This document shows, one piece after another, positions 1-13,600 of a stretch of DNA of 64,000 bases. Below the pieces are notes generated by a model. The model was not told where the DNA came from. It worked only from the letters and a program-made list of their open reading frames with translations, and ran no database searches. The position numbers and the translations under genes are program-made. The stretch is from Arion vulgaris. Its lineage: Eukaryota > Mollusca > Gastropoda > Stylommatophora > Arionidae. The stretch lies in contig CM036754.1 in NCBI GenBank assembly GCA_020796225.1, forward strand, positions 19,964,367-20,028,366. Reading direction: 5' to 3'. The stretch's first letter is position 1, and every line of letters begins with the position of its first letter.

Positions 1-215
1 CATAACAACTATTAAATCTCTTCAATACAGCAAGTATGGCTAGTATCTCTGTTATGACTTGAAAGTAGATGCTTTGTTGATGGGCCTGCTGTTGGAATGT
101 ACAAAGTACTGTTAATTTGTCTGTGAATGAGGCAGATGAGCTAGGTCTTTACACTACATGAGGAGAGACTGACTTCAGAGAAAATCTATGAAGGTAAGAG
201 AAAAGAATGTGCAAT

Positions 216-475
216 CCGCCAGTGTGGTGCCAGGACCCACAAGTGAAGCAAAGAATAGTACCACTGCGACCTACAAGGCATGTCGTAAGAGGCGACTGAT
301 GTAGAACCTAGGGAAGTTACCCAAGTAAATAAAAAGCATCGCAGAAATCGGATGTGCTAGCCTACTTGTAAACGCATAACTGGTGAACATGCAATTGTTC
401 TTAGGCTCAGATCACATACAAATAACATAGAGTGGTTAACAAGTGGTTGATATGAAGCGTCAAGAAGAATGTGCA
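216..475 (+). mobile_element. S2 SINE
   Basis: S2 pattern: GTGTGGTGCCAGG head, 'gcatgtcgtaagaggcgact' core, 'aaaaagcatcgcagaaatcgg', 'agagtggttaacaagtgg' and an AAGAAGAA tail. 'aagaatgtgca' flanks it (203-213 and 465-475), a likely target-site duplication overlapping the tail. Confidence 0.82.
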
Positions 476-949
476 GTCACATCAAACATGATTTTCTGAA
501 AAACTTTGTAACTGTTATTGACTGGACTGCATCAGTTTTTCAGGACTTGGTTGTCAAATTCTCTCAACATGTGGATACAAAATTAAAGACACCAATTTTT
601 TGGGCTCTCAGATCCATCAATTTTTCAGAGACTAGAAATTTGAGTCTGCTTCAAAGTAATGGGGGAAAAGATGGGTCACATTTTGTCTGGTTTCTACTAC
701 ATTCCTCAGAAATGTCAGAGCAGAAAAAATACATAGACCTGGTTGAAGACATGTTGTCTTATGTTTCACATACCAGGCTACACTATGACCGTAAAGGTCA
801 ACTTTCTCCATTCCCATTTGAATTTTTCCCCCGACAACTGCAGTATGGTTACTAACGAGCATGTGACAAATATTTTCACCAGGATATTGCAACAATAAAG
901 ATACAATACCAGTAACACTGGACCACTTCCCTGTGGATTTACTACTGTT

Positions 950-1437
950 TAACATTTAACATCTCCTTGCATTGGGAGACACAAAAACAAAGCTCAGGAT
1001 ATTCAGCTCAAATGTGAAATCTGTGTTGCCGTATGGCTCGGAAGCATGTCAAGTCACCAAGCTAAATACAAAAAAGAATCAGATCATTGTCACCGGATGT
1101 CTTTGGTGTATTCTCAGACTGAGATGGTAGGAAAGAGTTGCAAACACAGACCTGTGGATGAACATTACCACATGATGACCCAGGTTAAGAGGAGAAAATA
1201 GTGATGGGCCAGCATACCCCAAGGAAGACACAATCGAGTGTCACTAGACAAGAACTTGCACGGAACCCGCAAGGAAAACGAAAAAGAGGACGTCCTAAGC
1301 AGACCTGGAGACAAAGTCTTCTCGAGGAACTGAAGAGTGCTCGACTATTCTGGGAGACTATGAAGAAAACAGCTGAGAAAAGTGGCAAACAACTGTTGAG
1401 GCACTATGCGCCAGGAGGAGCGGAGAGGAATAAGTAA
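950..1437 (+). mobile_element. LINE 3' end (type beta), decayed
   Basis: Broken frames read like the C-terminal end of a non-LTR reverse transcriptase: KLRIFSSNVKSVLPYGSEA, then the last open part at 1201-1437 with RNPQGKRKRGRPKQTWRQSL. The pattern GRPxxTWRxxL is typical of LINE ORF2 ends. Frameshifts show it is dead. Confidence 0.75.
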
Positions 1438-1531
1438 GTATTGGAGAGAACTATTAATATTATCTTGCTGTTGAGCGTACATTCCACAATTCCTTAATAA
1501 CCCCTACTAAAGAATAATAGGCATGGCTCAC

Positions 1532-1677
1532 ATCATAGTTCATAGGATCTGCCTCATTGTTGACAGTTAGTCCTGCTAATTCACCAAGTCCAAGCCCACC
1601 ATCAATGTTCTCCTCCTCATCTGCCATACCCATCATAGGCTTGTGGGAATAGTTGATCTGACCCCCTGACTGAACAT
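1532..1677 (-). CDS. STRN: Striatin exon 11, last exon in the window
   Basis: It encodes VQSGGQINYSHKPMMGMADE, EENIDGG and LGLGELAGLTVNNEADPMNYD, the block just before the WD40 domain. The acceptor is TTTGTTGTCAG. The donor is placed at TATGAT/GTGAGC (phase 0). Reading on would reach a stop at 1460-1462 through sequence that does not resemble the family, so that extension is treated as intron. Confidence 0.92.
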
Positions 1678-4600
1678 CTGACAACAAAAGAAAGAGATGT
1701 GATTCAATGAGAAATGACAATAAAGAGTTCCATAAAGAAACAACTCTTAAGGCAACTAGTACAATTGTTCAAGTACTGAACACAAAACATGAACATTTAA
1801 ATTTTGTTTTATCTAAACAATCAAATATAGAGAACAGCATACATGCAATTAAACACATTTTTACACCTCAGATACTTACAACATTTACAACAAAACTGAA
1901 ACCATATGTCTATACAAGCTTCAAATGATAATACAAAGACAATTATCGGACAGTTACAACAAGTACAGCAAAACTGGACTAATGTTCATACATAAGATTT
2001 ATCAATATTTTATAAATAACTTGTCCTTAGATAAGAAAATGGTTAGTAACAAAGATACATTGAAGCGATGATTAATCCTGCAATATTACACTGCCAATTC
2101 AGTCAAAGTAAAGAACACGTTTCATATTATTTATTATATTCTCTTGTACCATTTTTTGAGCATTTATTTCGTTATTCGTTTTTAGTCATATATTTCCATT
2201 TTAGGGCGGTTAGGAACTTGTCTGACTCTACATTTTGTGTGTTGTGCGAGAGGTGGGTGAAATTCTTCAACTCTCTTGTATCCTTTGCTTGATAAAGGCC
2301 TTTGGTCAAAACGTTGCTGTGTATTGTTATTGTTTTTTAAAAACTACAGTACTTTTGAGAGCCTCGTAGCGAGTTGTTAGTGAACTCGCTTCTCATGGCT
2401 AGTGGTCTGAGTTCAACTCCAGCAGTGCACGTGGAATTTTTCCAGACCGCGAGGGCTCTCAGGCTGACCCAGCCTCAACTGGGTACCAGACAAGCTCTGG
2501 GAAAGTAAAGGCGCCGGCGTGATGCTGACCACATCACCCATCGTGTGCCGACGGTCAATGAAAATACAGGCCTAACACTGTATTGCCCTATATACCACGA
2601 GTATGAAAGGGTTCCTTTTACAGCACTTTTTACGTGTTTCGCCATCACTTCATAGTTTTACTGCAGCCTTTCCCTATATTGATAATACAAGTACTATTTA
2701 CACATTACATATGGCCTGAAAGCATTTTCTCCATACAGCTCTATCATGGTCAATTTGAACCAACTCTTCTATGGAATTGAGTTGCTTGTTTATCACCTCT
2801 CTCAGAAAAGTTCATTTAGTGTTTCCTAGGGTTCTTTCATCCTTCGACCCTTGGACTTTCAATTCAATATCTGCTTCATGATTCCTTGATCATTTCTTAT
2901 CAAAGTATGTCCAACATATCTCCATCTTCTCTTTTTTTGTAACAGTTGTTGCATTTCTTTGATTTCATCTATTTATCTATCTATATCCTCTTTGTGTCCC
3001 GATTGAGACATAAGGCTTTCACAAGAGAATTCCACTGTTGCCGTTCTGCTGCCTTTCTACCAACCATCTGCCACGTCAGGTCACACTCCCTCAACTCTCC
3101 ACCATTCTTCTCCATGTTTCCTCTGAATGTCCAAACCACCTCTCCATCTTCGTCTCTTAATGATGGTCTCCAAGGATGCACAGTCTGTTCGCTTCAAAAG
3201 CTCCTCATTTGTTATGGTATTTGACCAGAAAATTTGCAGGATTCTTTTTAAACATTTATTCTGAAATGTCTCCAACTTGTGTATTATGTGTTGGGTCCTT
3301 TTCCAGCATTCACTACTATATAATAGCACTCCCAGTACATTACATCTATATATTTTAAGTTTTGTTCTAAGATTTAGTCTTTTTGTTTTCCAAATTTTGT
3401 TAAGCATTGTAAAAGTTTGTCTTGCCTTCTTGATATTTTCGATATCCTTTTCTGAGTCTCCATCTTGTATGACTTCATTTTGTAATACATTTGATTTCAT
3501 CACTTCTTAATTCTTCCCATATTATATTTTCATACCATGAGGTATTTGGGGAAATATGTTAGGTCCATAACTTTCTTTGACCACAGGCTCACGATGGGTG
3601 ATGTTGTCAACAATATGTTGGCTGCCTTTACTTTCGGGTGTTTCTTTATTGCATTCTTCTTCTTCGAGTGCTCCGTATCAACGACTTGTTAACCACTCTT
3701 GTGTGATTTGTATGCGATCTGCACCTAAGAGCGATTGTACATTGTGCCAGTTATGCGCCTACAAGTAGGCCAGCACATCCGATTTCTGCAATGCTTTTAT
3801 TTACTAGGGTACCTTCCCTAAGCCCCTACATCAGTCGCCCTTACGACATGCATTGTAGGTCGCAGTGGTACTATTCTTTGCTTCCCTTGCAGGCTCCGGC
3901 ACTACACAGACACTTTATTACCTAAATAAGGAGGCTGAATTGAACTGACAGTGGTTAGTAAAAAACCAATTCCACTATGAAAATGTGATCCTGGGATGAA
4001 GCGCCTACAGAGCAAGTGCACCAGCTACTACTTTAGTGCAGATCTCTGAACAGCTAATTCAGGCAGAAAATTTTAATGGTTTGTAGATACTGACACCATA
4101 GTTAGTCTGTGACTTTTTAACCGAGTCATGGAATGTGAAATCAATCAAAGAATCTATACAATGATTGATAGGACCATCATTATTGCAGGTCGGTGAGTAA
4201 AGTGTGATCCTATCTATTTCTTATACGGGAAGATCTCAGCAGCAGTGCACAGACTCCGAAAGAGCCTGTAGGGTCACTGATGTAATTTAGAAGATTGTGA
4301 CATTTTGTGTAGAAATTTTATGGACAATCATTGATAGGACCATCATTATTGCATTTCAGTGAGTAAAGTGAACTCCTATCTCTTTCTTATACAGGAAGAT
4401 CTCAGCAACAGTGCACAGACTCCAAAAGAACCAGTGAGGGTCACAACGTAATGTAGAAGATGGTGAAAATGTTTTGTAGAAATTTGATGGACAATGATAG
4501 AAAATATTGCTGACCAGGACAGGTATACAGATAACCGATGCTATAAAATATGCATTATGTTAGTATCTTAAAAACTCCATGCAATTAACTCCTTGTGGAC

Positions 4601-7600
4601 CAAATGCCACACTATGTGGCGATTTTACTCTAAAAACATATCTGTCCTGGTCCACTAAGAGTTAATGTGTCTAACTAGAAATAATACAGCATGTTCATAA
4701 ATCTAAAGCGGCATGCATATCCCAAGCTTAATCATGACGGTAGTAATTTAGAAAAATATATCGAATGCCATAAGGAATTCTCATCTGATGATCTCGTTTA
4801 TAAATAAACGTTCTAAATAGCAACAGATATTTGGTTGCCAAACTGACTATGATAAACTTGAAGATTTATTTGCTATCATTAATTTAACATTTAGAGAAGT
4901 GTCCATTTGTTAATATATGGAATTAAAGCAATAAAGATTTAGTACTGTATATGTTAATTAGTAAAACTATAAAAATACAGAATGAAGGCCTAAAAAATAA
5001 ATCATTTGGAAATCGTCAACCATAATTATAAATATTCAAAATATGGTTATTTTATAACCTTATTTTCCTAGGAGGGTGGTGGGAGCGGACACCGAAAATG
5101 GGGTTTAGGGAGAGAAAGGGGAAATTGGTGCACTGGGAATACATACATACACAACTTTAGCTAGTTGACCACATAAGTCAACTAGAATGTAAGCACACTA
5201 AGCTAGCAAGAATGTAAGCAGCACTTAAGCTAGCAAGAATGTAAGCAGCACTTAAGCTAGCAAGAATGTAAGCAGCACTTAAGCTAGCAAGAATGTAAGT
5301 ATCACTTTAGTTAGCTAGCATATAAGCATCACATAACTGATTAGCTACTGAATTGAAAAAAAATGAGTTGTGACCGAATTACATTTAGGTTCCATTTTCC
5401 CATTGTAGGTGTATGTATAAATTCAGCTGCAGTTTTCTTAATTATTGACAGATTTTTTATGAGTAGTATACTATTTTGTAGGTAAATGAATTTTCTGTGA
5501 GATCGTTCTAAAAACAAATAGTGGAACTCCCAGCAGCTTATAGGAGCCAATCAGTTAAGGGGGATTCGGTAGTGTGGGGATCAAGAAACTATTTTCGCTG
5601 TTTTCATATTAATGTGAAATTTGCATAACCATTTTGAAAGATTATGAAATAGAATAGTAGAAAAAAATTAGTAGCAAAAAAATTAGAAAAAAAAAAAAGT
5701 CAAAGCGTTGCCATGGAAACAATACAAAATGGCAGCCAAAAACAAAATTTCAAATCCCTACGGCTCTGTGAATCTAATGAATCTAAATGAATTCTGTTTT
5801 CACTATAATTGTAATATCTAAAATATTGCACACGATTTTTAGGATATATTAAATATTACATTTAAAATAAATTTTGGAAAATGCCCCAAATTTCGTAAAT
5901 AAAGGGCTGCTTGTGGGGTGTTTGTTTACCCAAAATTCATATAAAATGTAATATTTAATATATCCTAAAAAAGCATGTGTCATATTATAGATATTACAAT
6001 TGCTCACATTAGAATGAAAACAGAAGTCATTTATATTCATTACTTTCAGAGCCTTAGGGATTTTAAATTTTGTGTTTGGCGACCATTTTTTTCCATGGCA
6101 ACGCTTGAATATTTTGAAAACTAAACTTTTGCTACTCTTTTAAGTCATAATATCTCAAAATTGTAATACAAATTTTACATTAATATGAAAGCAAAGAAAA
6201 AAGTTTCCAGACCAGAGTCCCCCCCCTTAAGCTAGCTAGAATGTAAGCTTCCCCTTAGTCAGATAGAATGTGTGACTTATGCCAAATTAGACTCTAAAAT
6301 TAACATTAGCCAGCTGTTTTAAGCATTTAACACAGCTGAGAAGGTGCACAACCAAACTCATTTCACAGCATTAGAAGGTAAGTCTCTAAGTAAATTAACA
6401 CTAGTATTCCTGAAGACACAATATTAAAGTCCAAACTCAAAACTCTGGGTAAAGACAACAAAAATACTAAGACTTACATCTGAGCTTGCACCATATTTAT
6501 ACTGACATAGTCCAAACTACTAATCCTACAATTCATGCAATCAAACAATATGAATATAATTGCGGCTGGTTCTGTTTGCTACACTTATGACATAAACATA
6601 CATGCAAAACAAAAACTTTAAATCTGAGCATAGGCTACAATTTGGAGATCTCCGATAGCATAGTTAGTGCACTCGCTATTTAGGCGCATGGTCCGGGTTC
6701 AATTTAACAGCAGGAGTAAAATTATTTTTCTGACTGCAATGGCTCTCGGGTCAAGACATCTTCTATTGGGTACCAGAAAAACACTGAAGTAAAGATGGTT
6801 GGCGTGATTTGACCGCATCCCCCATTGTGTGCCGAAAGTAAATGAAAGATACAGGCGTAACACTGTATTCTACAATAATGGTATGAAAACTAGTACCTTT
6901 ACTTCTTATAGCCTACAATTTCAGTTTTTATGTTAGAACTTGCAAGAAATTTGACAGAGTAGAAATAGAATGTTTTCCGTTAAGTATGTTTTTGTGCTTT
7001 GTAAAACTATCTTATTTCACATTTTAATGTCATATTTGAAATCTTTTGTATGGATCTCGCCTGTATGTTGCTGGGGCTTACAAGGGGAACAAAGAATAGT
7101 AACACTGTGACCTGAGATATAAATTGTCAATATTGACTAACTTTCATGTAATGACACAGCAGTTATGATTTCCATCTTGAATAGCAAGAAACATTCTGAA
7201 AGCATTAGATAATTAGAGACTGCTTATAGAACAGTCACTCTATCATAACCAGAGCATGTCAAACTCAAATTAGGTCCTAAGATGACAGAAGCCAGCAAAA
7301 CTTAGCTGGTCAAGAACCTACTCCATATTCAAGTGGTGGCCCTGGTAACAGGCTGCTTTGGGATAAAAAGGGATGGCACACTAGTAAAAAAATACAGCAC
7401 TAAAAACATATATATCGGACAGAAAAGTACAGATATTGAAACCTCCTTGTAAACTGTGATACTTATAAGAAAGGCAATTTTTCTTCAAAACTGATCTCAT
7501 TTACACTTATAACATTCCTTATTTATTATATTCATCGAAAATGTTACAAACCATTCCTGTTTCTCATCAAAAGCCAATACAATTATGGTCATGTAATGAT

Positions 7601-10600
7601 AGCTCTGAAATTAACTAGTTTTTCCACAAAGATTTCATAAAATCAACATTAAAAATGTTTTAGCTTAATTAAAAAAAAAAAAACCACACATGGATCATAT
7701 TAAATTTACTATGTGAAACTGTATAATATATTTAGGGTATTAAAATTAACATGGAGTTTCTGGCCATATGGATTGGAGCAGAATCTATGCGGAGACCCAT
7801 GTTCGTCAATCCCGGTAAGACCAAAGAGTTTTTTGCCGGGGCATAAAGAAAAATTGCAACCTGAACAGTTTCAGAGCGACTGCACTAGCCATGCAGCCAT
7901 TAAATTCCACGGACTCATGTCTTCCATGTTCTACACCTCCATAACAAGAGGTATTACAGGCAGTAATGAAAGGTTTTTTTTTAATGTTATAATTTAACTG
8001 GTGGAAACTTTGTCAGAAACAAGCTAGCTATTATAAAATAATGACAAGAGGTCAGATGATGAAATAAATGTTATAACAGTATGTTCTGCAAGCCATTGTT
8101 CATGTAAGCGGCAGTATATAAAGAAGGCATAGCGGATATGATAAGGTGCAGTGTTATACACAATGAAACCCTACCAGCATTGTGATCTTCACCTGCAGGT
8201 AAGTGAGTAATTTCACCAGCTGTAGACATGTTATCCTCACTGCCTAGACTGGCAAGCATTGCCTGCAAGGCGTGCCGTGTGGGCCCTGTAAGACGCAGTG
8301 GCCGCATAGCAAATAGCCATAAAACATTCATACAAAAGTACAAAAACATATCTTAGTAAGCACAAATAATAAAACATACAACACTAATAAACAGAAAAGA
8401 GCAAGAACAAACACTATTTTTACAAATATTAATAGGAAAAAACAAAAAAACTTAGTTTCATTTTTAAAAAAAGGAATGAATTTTTGTCAAGCACCTGTGC
8501 TTGCATGCTAATTTAAGTGAAAACTGTTGCTATGTCTTATAATTATTAAAAGTGATCAATTTATTTGGATACAAATGTATGCAGAAAGAATTCAGTGTTT
8601 TGTGCTTGCATGAAAAGACAAACTGGAAATGATACAATAAATTTCCATCAACTTTCAGCATGCCAATGCAGGATAACTACAGCACAGAACAAGCAATCAA
8701 ATATTTTATTTAAAAAAGTAATATGAATGTGACTTCCTTCATGGTATACACTTTTACAAGTATATATACATATATATATATAATTTTGTTAGGACCAAAA
8801 GTCTTGACTAAATTCACATCTTGAAACACACAAAATGTACTGAACACAATAATGACTCTTGTATATAATATCGTCTCTTTAAGTTACATACTTAATTGAA
8901 ATCTTTACACTACATATATTATTTCCAGTATATATTAATATGATTCTTCATGTTTTTTGTGAGTTGAAATATGCTTGTATACTATCAATGAATGAGCTGA
9001 AATGTTTCTTATACTAACACAAAAAGATAAGCAAAGATAAATCTAGGTAAATGTCTCTTATCTATGTTACTACAATATAAATTGATTATCAAAAATACAT
9101 CTGCTAGTACTGTTTCACCTGTTTCTGTCACTAAATAACAAATGAAGTAACAAGCAATCATTATTTTCATTTATGATTTTTGGAGGATTGGTGACTATAT
9201 ATTTTGAGCTTCAGTCTAAATTTCTTGCCATATAAGACTCACTATTTCTCCTCAGAAACATTTTATATCTAAAAAAAGTCATAATATAATTGCTATATTT
9301 TCTCCTTGTGTCCTGTTTGACACCAAGCAATTTTTCCGCAAGATTTTTATTGCTGCTGCCCTTCTACCAATTGTTTCCCAGGTCAGGCAACAATCTTTCA
9401 ACAGTTCTTCTTCGTGTTTCCTTTGGACGACCAGGTCTTTTCCACCATTCGCTGTCCATCGAAGAACAGTTCTAGCCAATGTCCCTACTGGCATATAACA
9501 TTCATGATCAATACACTTTCATCTTCACCTTTTAATGATGGTCTCCAGTAATGCACAGTCTGTTCATTTTAAAAGCTCTACATTTGCTATTGTATTTGAC
9601 CAGAAAATGTGCAGGATTCTTCTTAAATATTTATTTTGAAATGTCTCCAGCTTGTGTATGATGTTGTGGGTCATTTTTCAGCCCTCCCTACTGAACACTC
9701 ACAGAACAAACATTGCTGCTTCTATATATTTTAAGTTTTATTTTAAGATTCAATCCTTTGGCTTTCCAGGTTTTGAGCAATGCAAAAGTTTGACCTACTT
9801 TCTCGATTTTTCCAATGATATCATTTTTATCAATCACCATCTAGTGATACTGTAATTCCCAGGTATACAAAACCCTGAGCTTCGTCTACGATTTCATTTT
9901 GTAACATAATTGAGTTTTCTGATTTTTGATCCTATATCTTATGAGACTTATCATTGCTATCCTCTGAAATCATAGGTGAAAAGTCAAAACAAAAAGTAAG
10001 AAAGTTCTACAAAGGACAACAGAAGACTAAATGGACCAAAAAGTATAAATTCAGATAAGGATAAAAGATAAAATATGATGCAGCTTTAAAACCACCACTC
10101 AAATAACCAATTTACCAGTCTTGCCATAGATAACTATGACACCACGTCTTACTTTAATTTTAATTTGTATCCTGCACCATCAAAGTAAATGCTATGTTAT
10201 CAAGATAAGTCCATCTCTTCAAATAACTAGAAACTCTGAAAAGCTCAGGTGGGTGATGAAGATCAGAGAAAAAGCTAGAAAATGAAAACAAGCATTTTAA
10301 AAAAAAACATTACTATACACAACAAATCTTTGTTAAAGGAAATTTGAAAAAGAGTTCTTCAGGACTACATAGCAGTACTAACAGGGAAGTGACTTATGGT
10401 CAATCAATAAACAGACAGCAAAAACTTGGGAGACAACAGAAATATGGTTTTACAGAAGAATACTACAAATCCCAAGAATGGTAAAATGACAAGTGCTGAG
10501 GGGGTCAATACACACAGAAGAAAGCTTACTATCAACATAAGAAACAGATAATCATCATTCTTTGGCTATGTCATGAGAAAAGGATGGTTTGAACACATGA

Positions 10601-13600
10601 TGGCCTCAGTTAAATCTATGGAGGATGAGAGGAGGATGATAGAGATATTCTAAACAACACACCACCATGGTCTAAAAAAATGTCAATATCCGAACTGATA
10701 ATATTTATCAAAGACATTTGTGAAGATCTATGATCACCAACATAAATCAGACATTGAAGTAAAATGTTCAAGAAAGAACTAATGTTCTAGATAAACCATG
10801 AAACTAAATTTACGAGGAAGGCAAGAAATGTTGAACTCAGTTTCATAGAACATACTGAACAAGTTGCCCAGGATAGATCTGTATGGAGAAATTGCTTGCA
10901 GGCCATAAGTACAAGAGGAATATAATATAAAAATGATCACCTACACAGCAAATGATGATCTATTGTTTGCTTGGCATATTCATCATAGTGTTGATATAGT
11001 CTGTTTAGTACTTTGTGTGTTATATATAACCTTTTACCATACGGTATAATTTTTCTGTAGTCTAGTCTATTATTGATTTCATTCACATCAACACACCAAC
11101 AATTTTATGAAACGCATGTCAATGTTAGATACAAGTCAACAGTAAATTTGATTTTCAAAGGCATGTTGATCTGGCAATGGAACTATTTGTGTAGCAACAG
11201 TAAATATTGACCTTTATTTTATAGAAGAAACACATGTACCAACAAGGGTGGAAATTTGCAGGACCTCCCAACTTCAACAAATATTTGTATATCAAGTAAT
11301 ATAACCATTATTTGTGCTGCTGTGAACCTTTCTTTCTAGTACCAAACTTATTTCATGATGATAGAAGTTATATTACATGATATATTATATTACATGATGT
11401 GTAGACATATGACCATAAGAGAGCTTTGGTTTACATAATTTTGCAAAAAGTAGCTAAAATTAACAAATTATATTTATGTTCTATTATGAGATCCCAAGAA
11501 AATTTTTTTAGTATACTTTTAACTTCATCTATGATTTTTTTTGTTATCATAAATTGTAGCTGTTAAATTATATGTACATAATTCTATATCCCATGTGCAT
11601 CTTATATGGCATGAAATATCAGCTCATCGGAATATACTTTAAAATCTATACTAATACTGATTAACTCATTGTGGACCAAATGCCACACTAAAGGGTGTTT
11701 TTAAAATTCTAAAAACAAATGGCTTATAAAAACATGGCTTTTGCCCTGGTCCACTAAGAATTAATGAATGTCAGGCTATTTTATTTCTTTTTCTAGTGTA
11801 AAATCCGTGAAGGAAATCCCTAGAAAACTTGGCACAGAAAAGCAGTCTCAAAGACAGGTACTAACTGCAACAAAGGGTCACAACACTTACTATTTTTCTT
11901 TCCCTTCCTCTCCTTCTTATACTGCTCTTTGAGTTCAGATATATGTCGCTGATTTACCACCCACTCCTCGTCCTCACCTGCTTGGGGGTCGCGCTTCTCT
12001 GTTTGACACCATGGCAATGATATGAACACTTTGACATGTGACAAGCGGACAGATGGTGAACACAACATACTGTGTGACACACACTGACTATAAAACTTCT
12101 GTCATGTATTGGGAAATTTAGGTGGAGTGTAGGAAATAAATCTGGTTTGGCTCTTTAGTAAAACAAAGATAAATAGTTGATATCTACTGTTGGTCATTGT
12201 AAGAAGCATTTAAACAAGCTCTGCACAAACTATTATATTCTGCTTAGAATTTATTTTATTTACAAGCAACAGAAAAATGATGTTCTTAAACAATGTTAAT
12301 ATTGGCTATCCAGCTGCTAAGTTATACATACAAAGAACTAGTTTTTTAAAAAAAAAGGTGTATCAGAGGACGCAATTTCATTTCTTCAGCATTCAAAAAT
12401 AAAATCCTACGTATTACACTGCTGCATCATGGGCTCACAGTCAGTAATCCTCAATTTTAAAAAAACAAACCCTAGCAACTAAAGGATCCCATTTTCATAC
12501 CATGAGGTATATTGGGGAATATGGAGTTATTGATGTTGCAGCAATTTGGTTTATGTTTCACCCTGCTGTACACCCTAAATCTAGTGGTGTTTTGTGTAAC
12601 GAGTGACCATTAGAGACTTCTGATGCAGAATAAGCTCTCATGATCAGACTGCTGAAAATGGTGAAGAGCACCACCTTTTCAATGTGTTCCTTTAAACAAC
12701 GCACAGAGTAAACAAAGCAGATATCAAGAAGGAAACATTTACTATAAACCACCGGCTCTAGTACTGCAGGTAAGGTATCAAAATAATAGTCAACAAATCT
12801 AAGAAAAAGAAACCAGAAAGCAAGCATGTTTCAGCAGCTGTCCATATGTTGCTGGGGTTTGCAAGGGAGCAAAGAATAGTAACACTGCAACCTACAAGGC
12901 ATGTCGTAAGAGGCGATTGATGCAGCGGTCTAGGAAAGCTACACTAGTAAATTAAAAGTGTAGCAGAAATCGGATGTGCTGGCCTACTTGTAGGTGCATA
13001 ACTGACACAACGTACAATCGCTCTTGGGCTCAGATCTCATACAAATCACAAAGAGTGGTTAACAAGTGGTCGATATGTAGCTTCAAGAAGAATGCTATCA
13101 TAGTAATACATTTCTATGCTTGGACCAACATCACCACACTTCAGTGAGTAACCATGTGTGCTCCTATCTCTTTCTTACACAGGAAAATCTCAGTGGCAAC
13201 GCATGAACTCCGCAGCACTGGCAAGGGTGCCCAATATAATTTAGAAGATGATGAAAATATTGCGTAGGATTTTTTAGCGGTAATACTGGATAGAGAATGA
13301 ATAATTTATTTATTTTAAAATAATTAGTAAGGTCCCCATTTACTCTTTCCACGCCAATCGCAGCACCATTCTAGTTGTTTCGCTTAAACAAGTCTTTCTA
13401 GTTTTTACTTCTACTACTTTTTAACCTTATTATTCAAATAGATTGTCCCATTTCTTCAAATTAGTATATAATAAGATATATATATGTTTATTTATTGACG
13501 AGTAGTTGTGATTTTTATTTTAAATGGCTTTTTTTTGTGCCTCCCTTGAATTAACAGTGTACAACTGGGGAAATAATTGCATACTGAAAGAGTTAATAAC

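Larger units (their letters stand above)
1..1531 (-). other. Partial striatin intron 11 at the window edge
   Basis: Sequence downstream of exon 11 holds an S2 SINE (216-475), a LINE 3' end (950-1437) and unassigned AT-rich DNA. I see no WD40-coding exon here. Confidence 0.7.
1678..8192 (-). other. Striatin intron 10
   Basis: A 6.5-kb intron packed with repeats: S3 SINEs, LINE fragments, an S2 copy, two S5 3' fragments, a TTAA foldback MITE, a 27-bp tandem array split by two MITEs, and an S3 relic. I see no coding sequence or further repeats in 1690-2340, 6280-6650 and 7130-8190. Confidence 0.7.
8286..11890 (-). other. Striatin intron 9
   Basis: It holds LINE fragments at 9290-9935, 10390-10735 and 10770-10940 and a foldback MITE at 11661-11764. 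8290-9280 and 10950-11650 are AT-rich and featureless to me apart from a short TA run near 8765. Confidence 0.7.

Noticed and set aside
469..955. 128- and 107-codon frames on opposite strands
   Set aside because: No family resemblance, no splice or start context; the right end overlaps a decayed LINE.
1460..1531. Striatin ending at the stop at 1460-1462 (SHAYYSLVGVIKELWN...)
   Set aside because: A GTGAGC donor precedes it at the position where the family continues into the WD40 domain, and the extension does not align with striatins.
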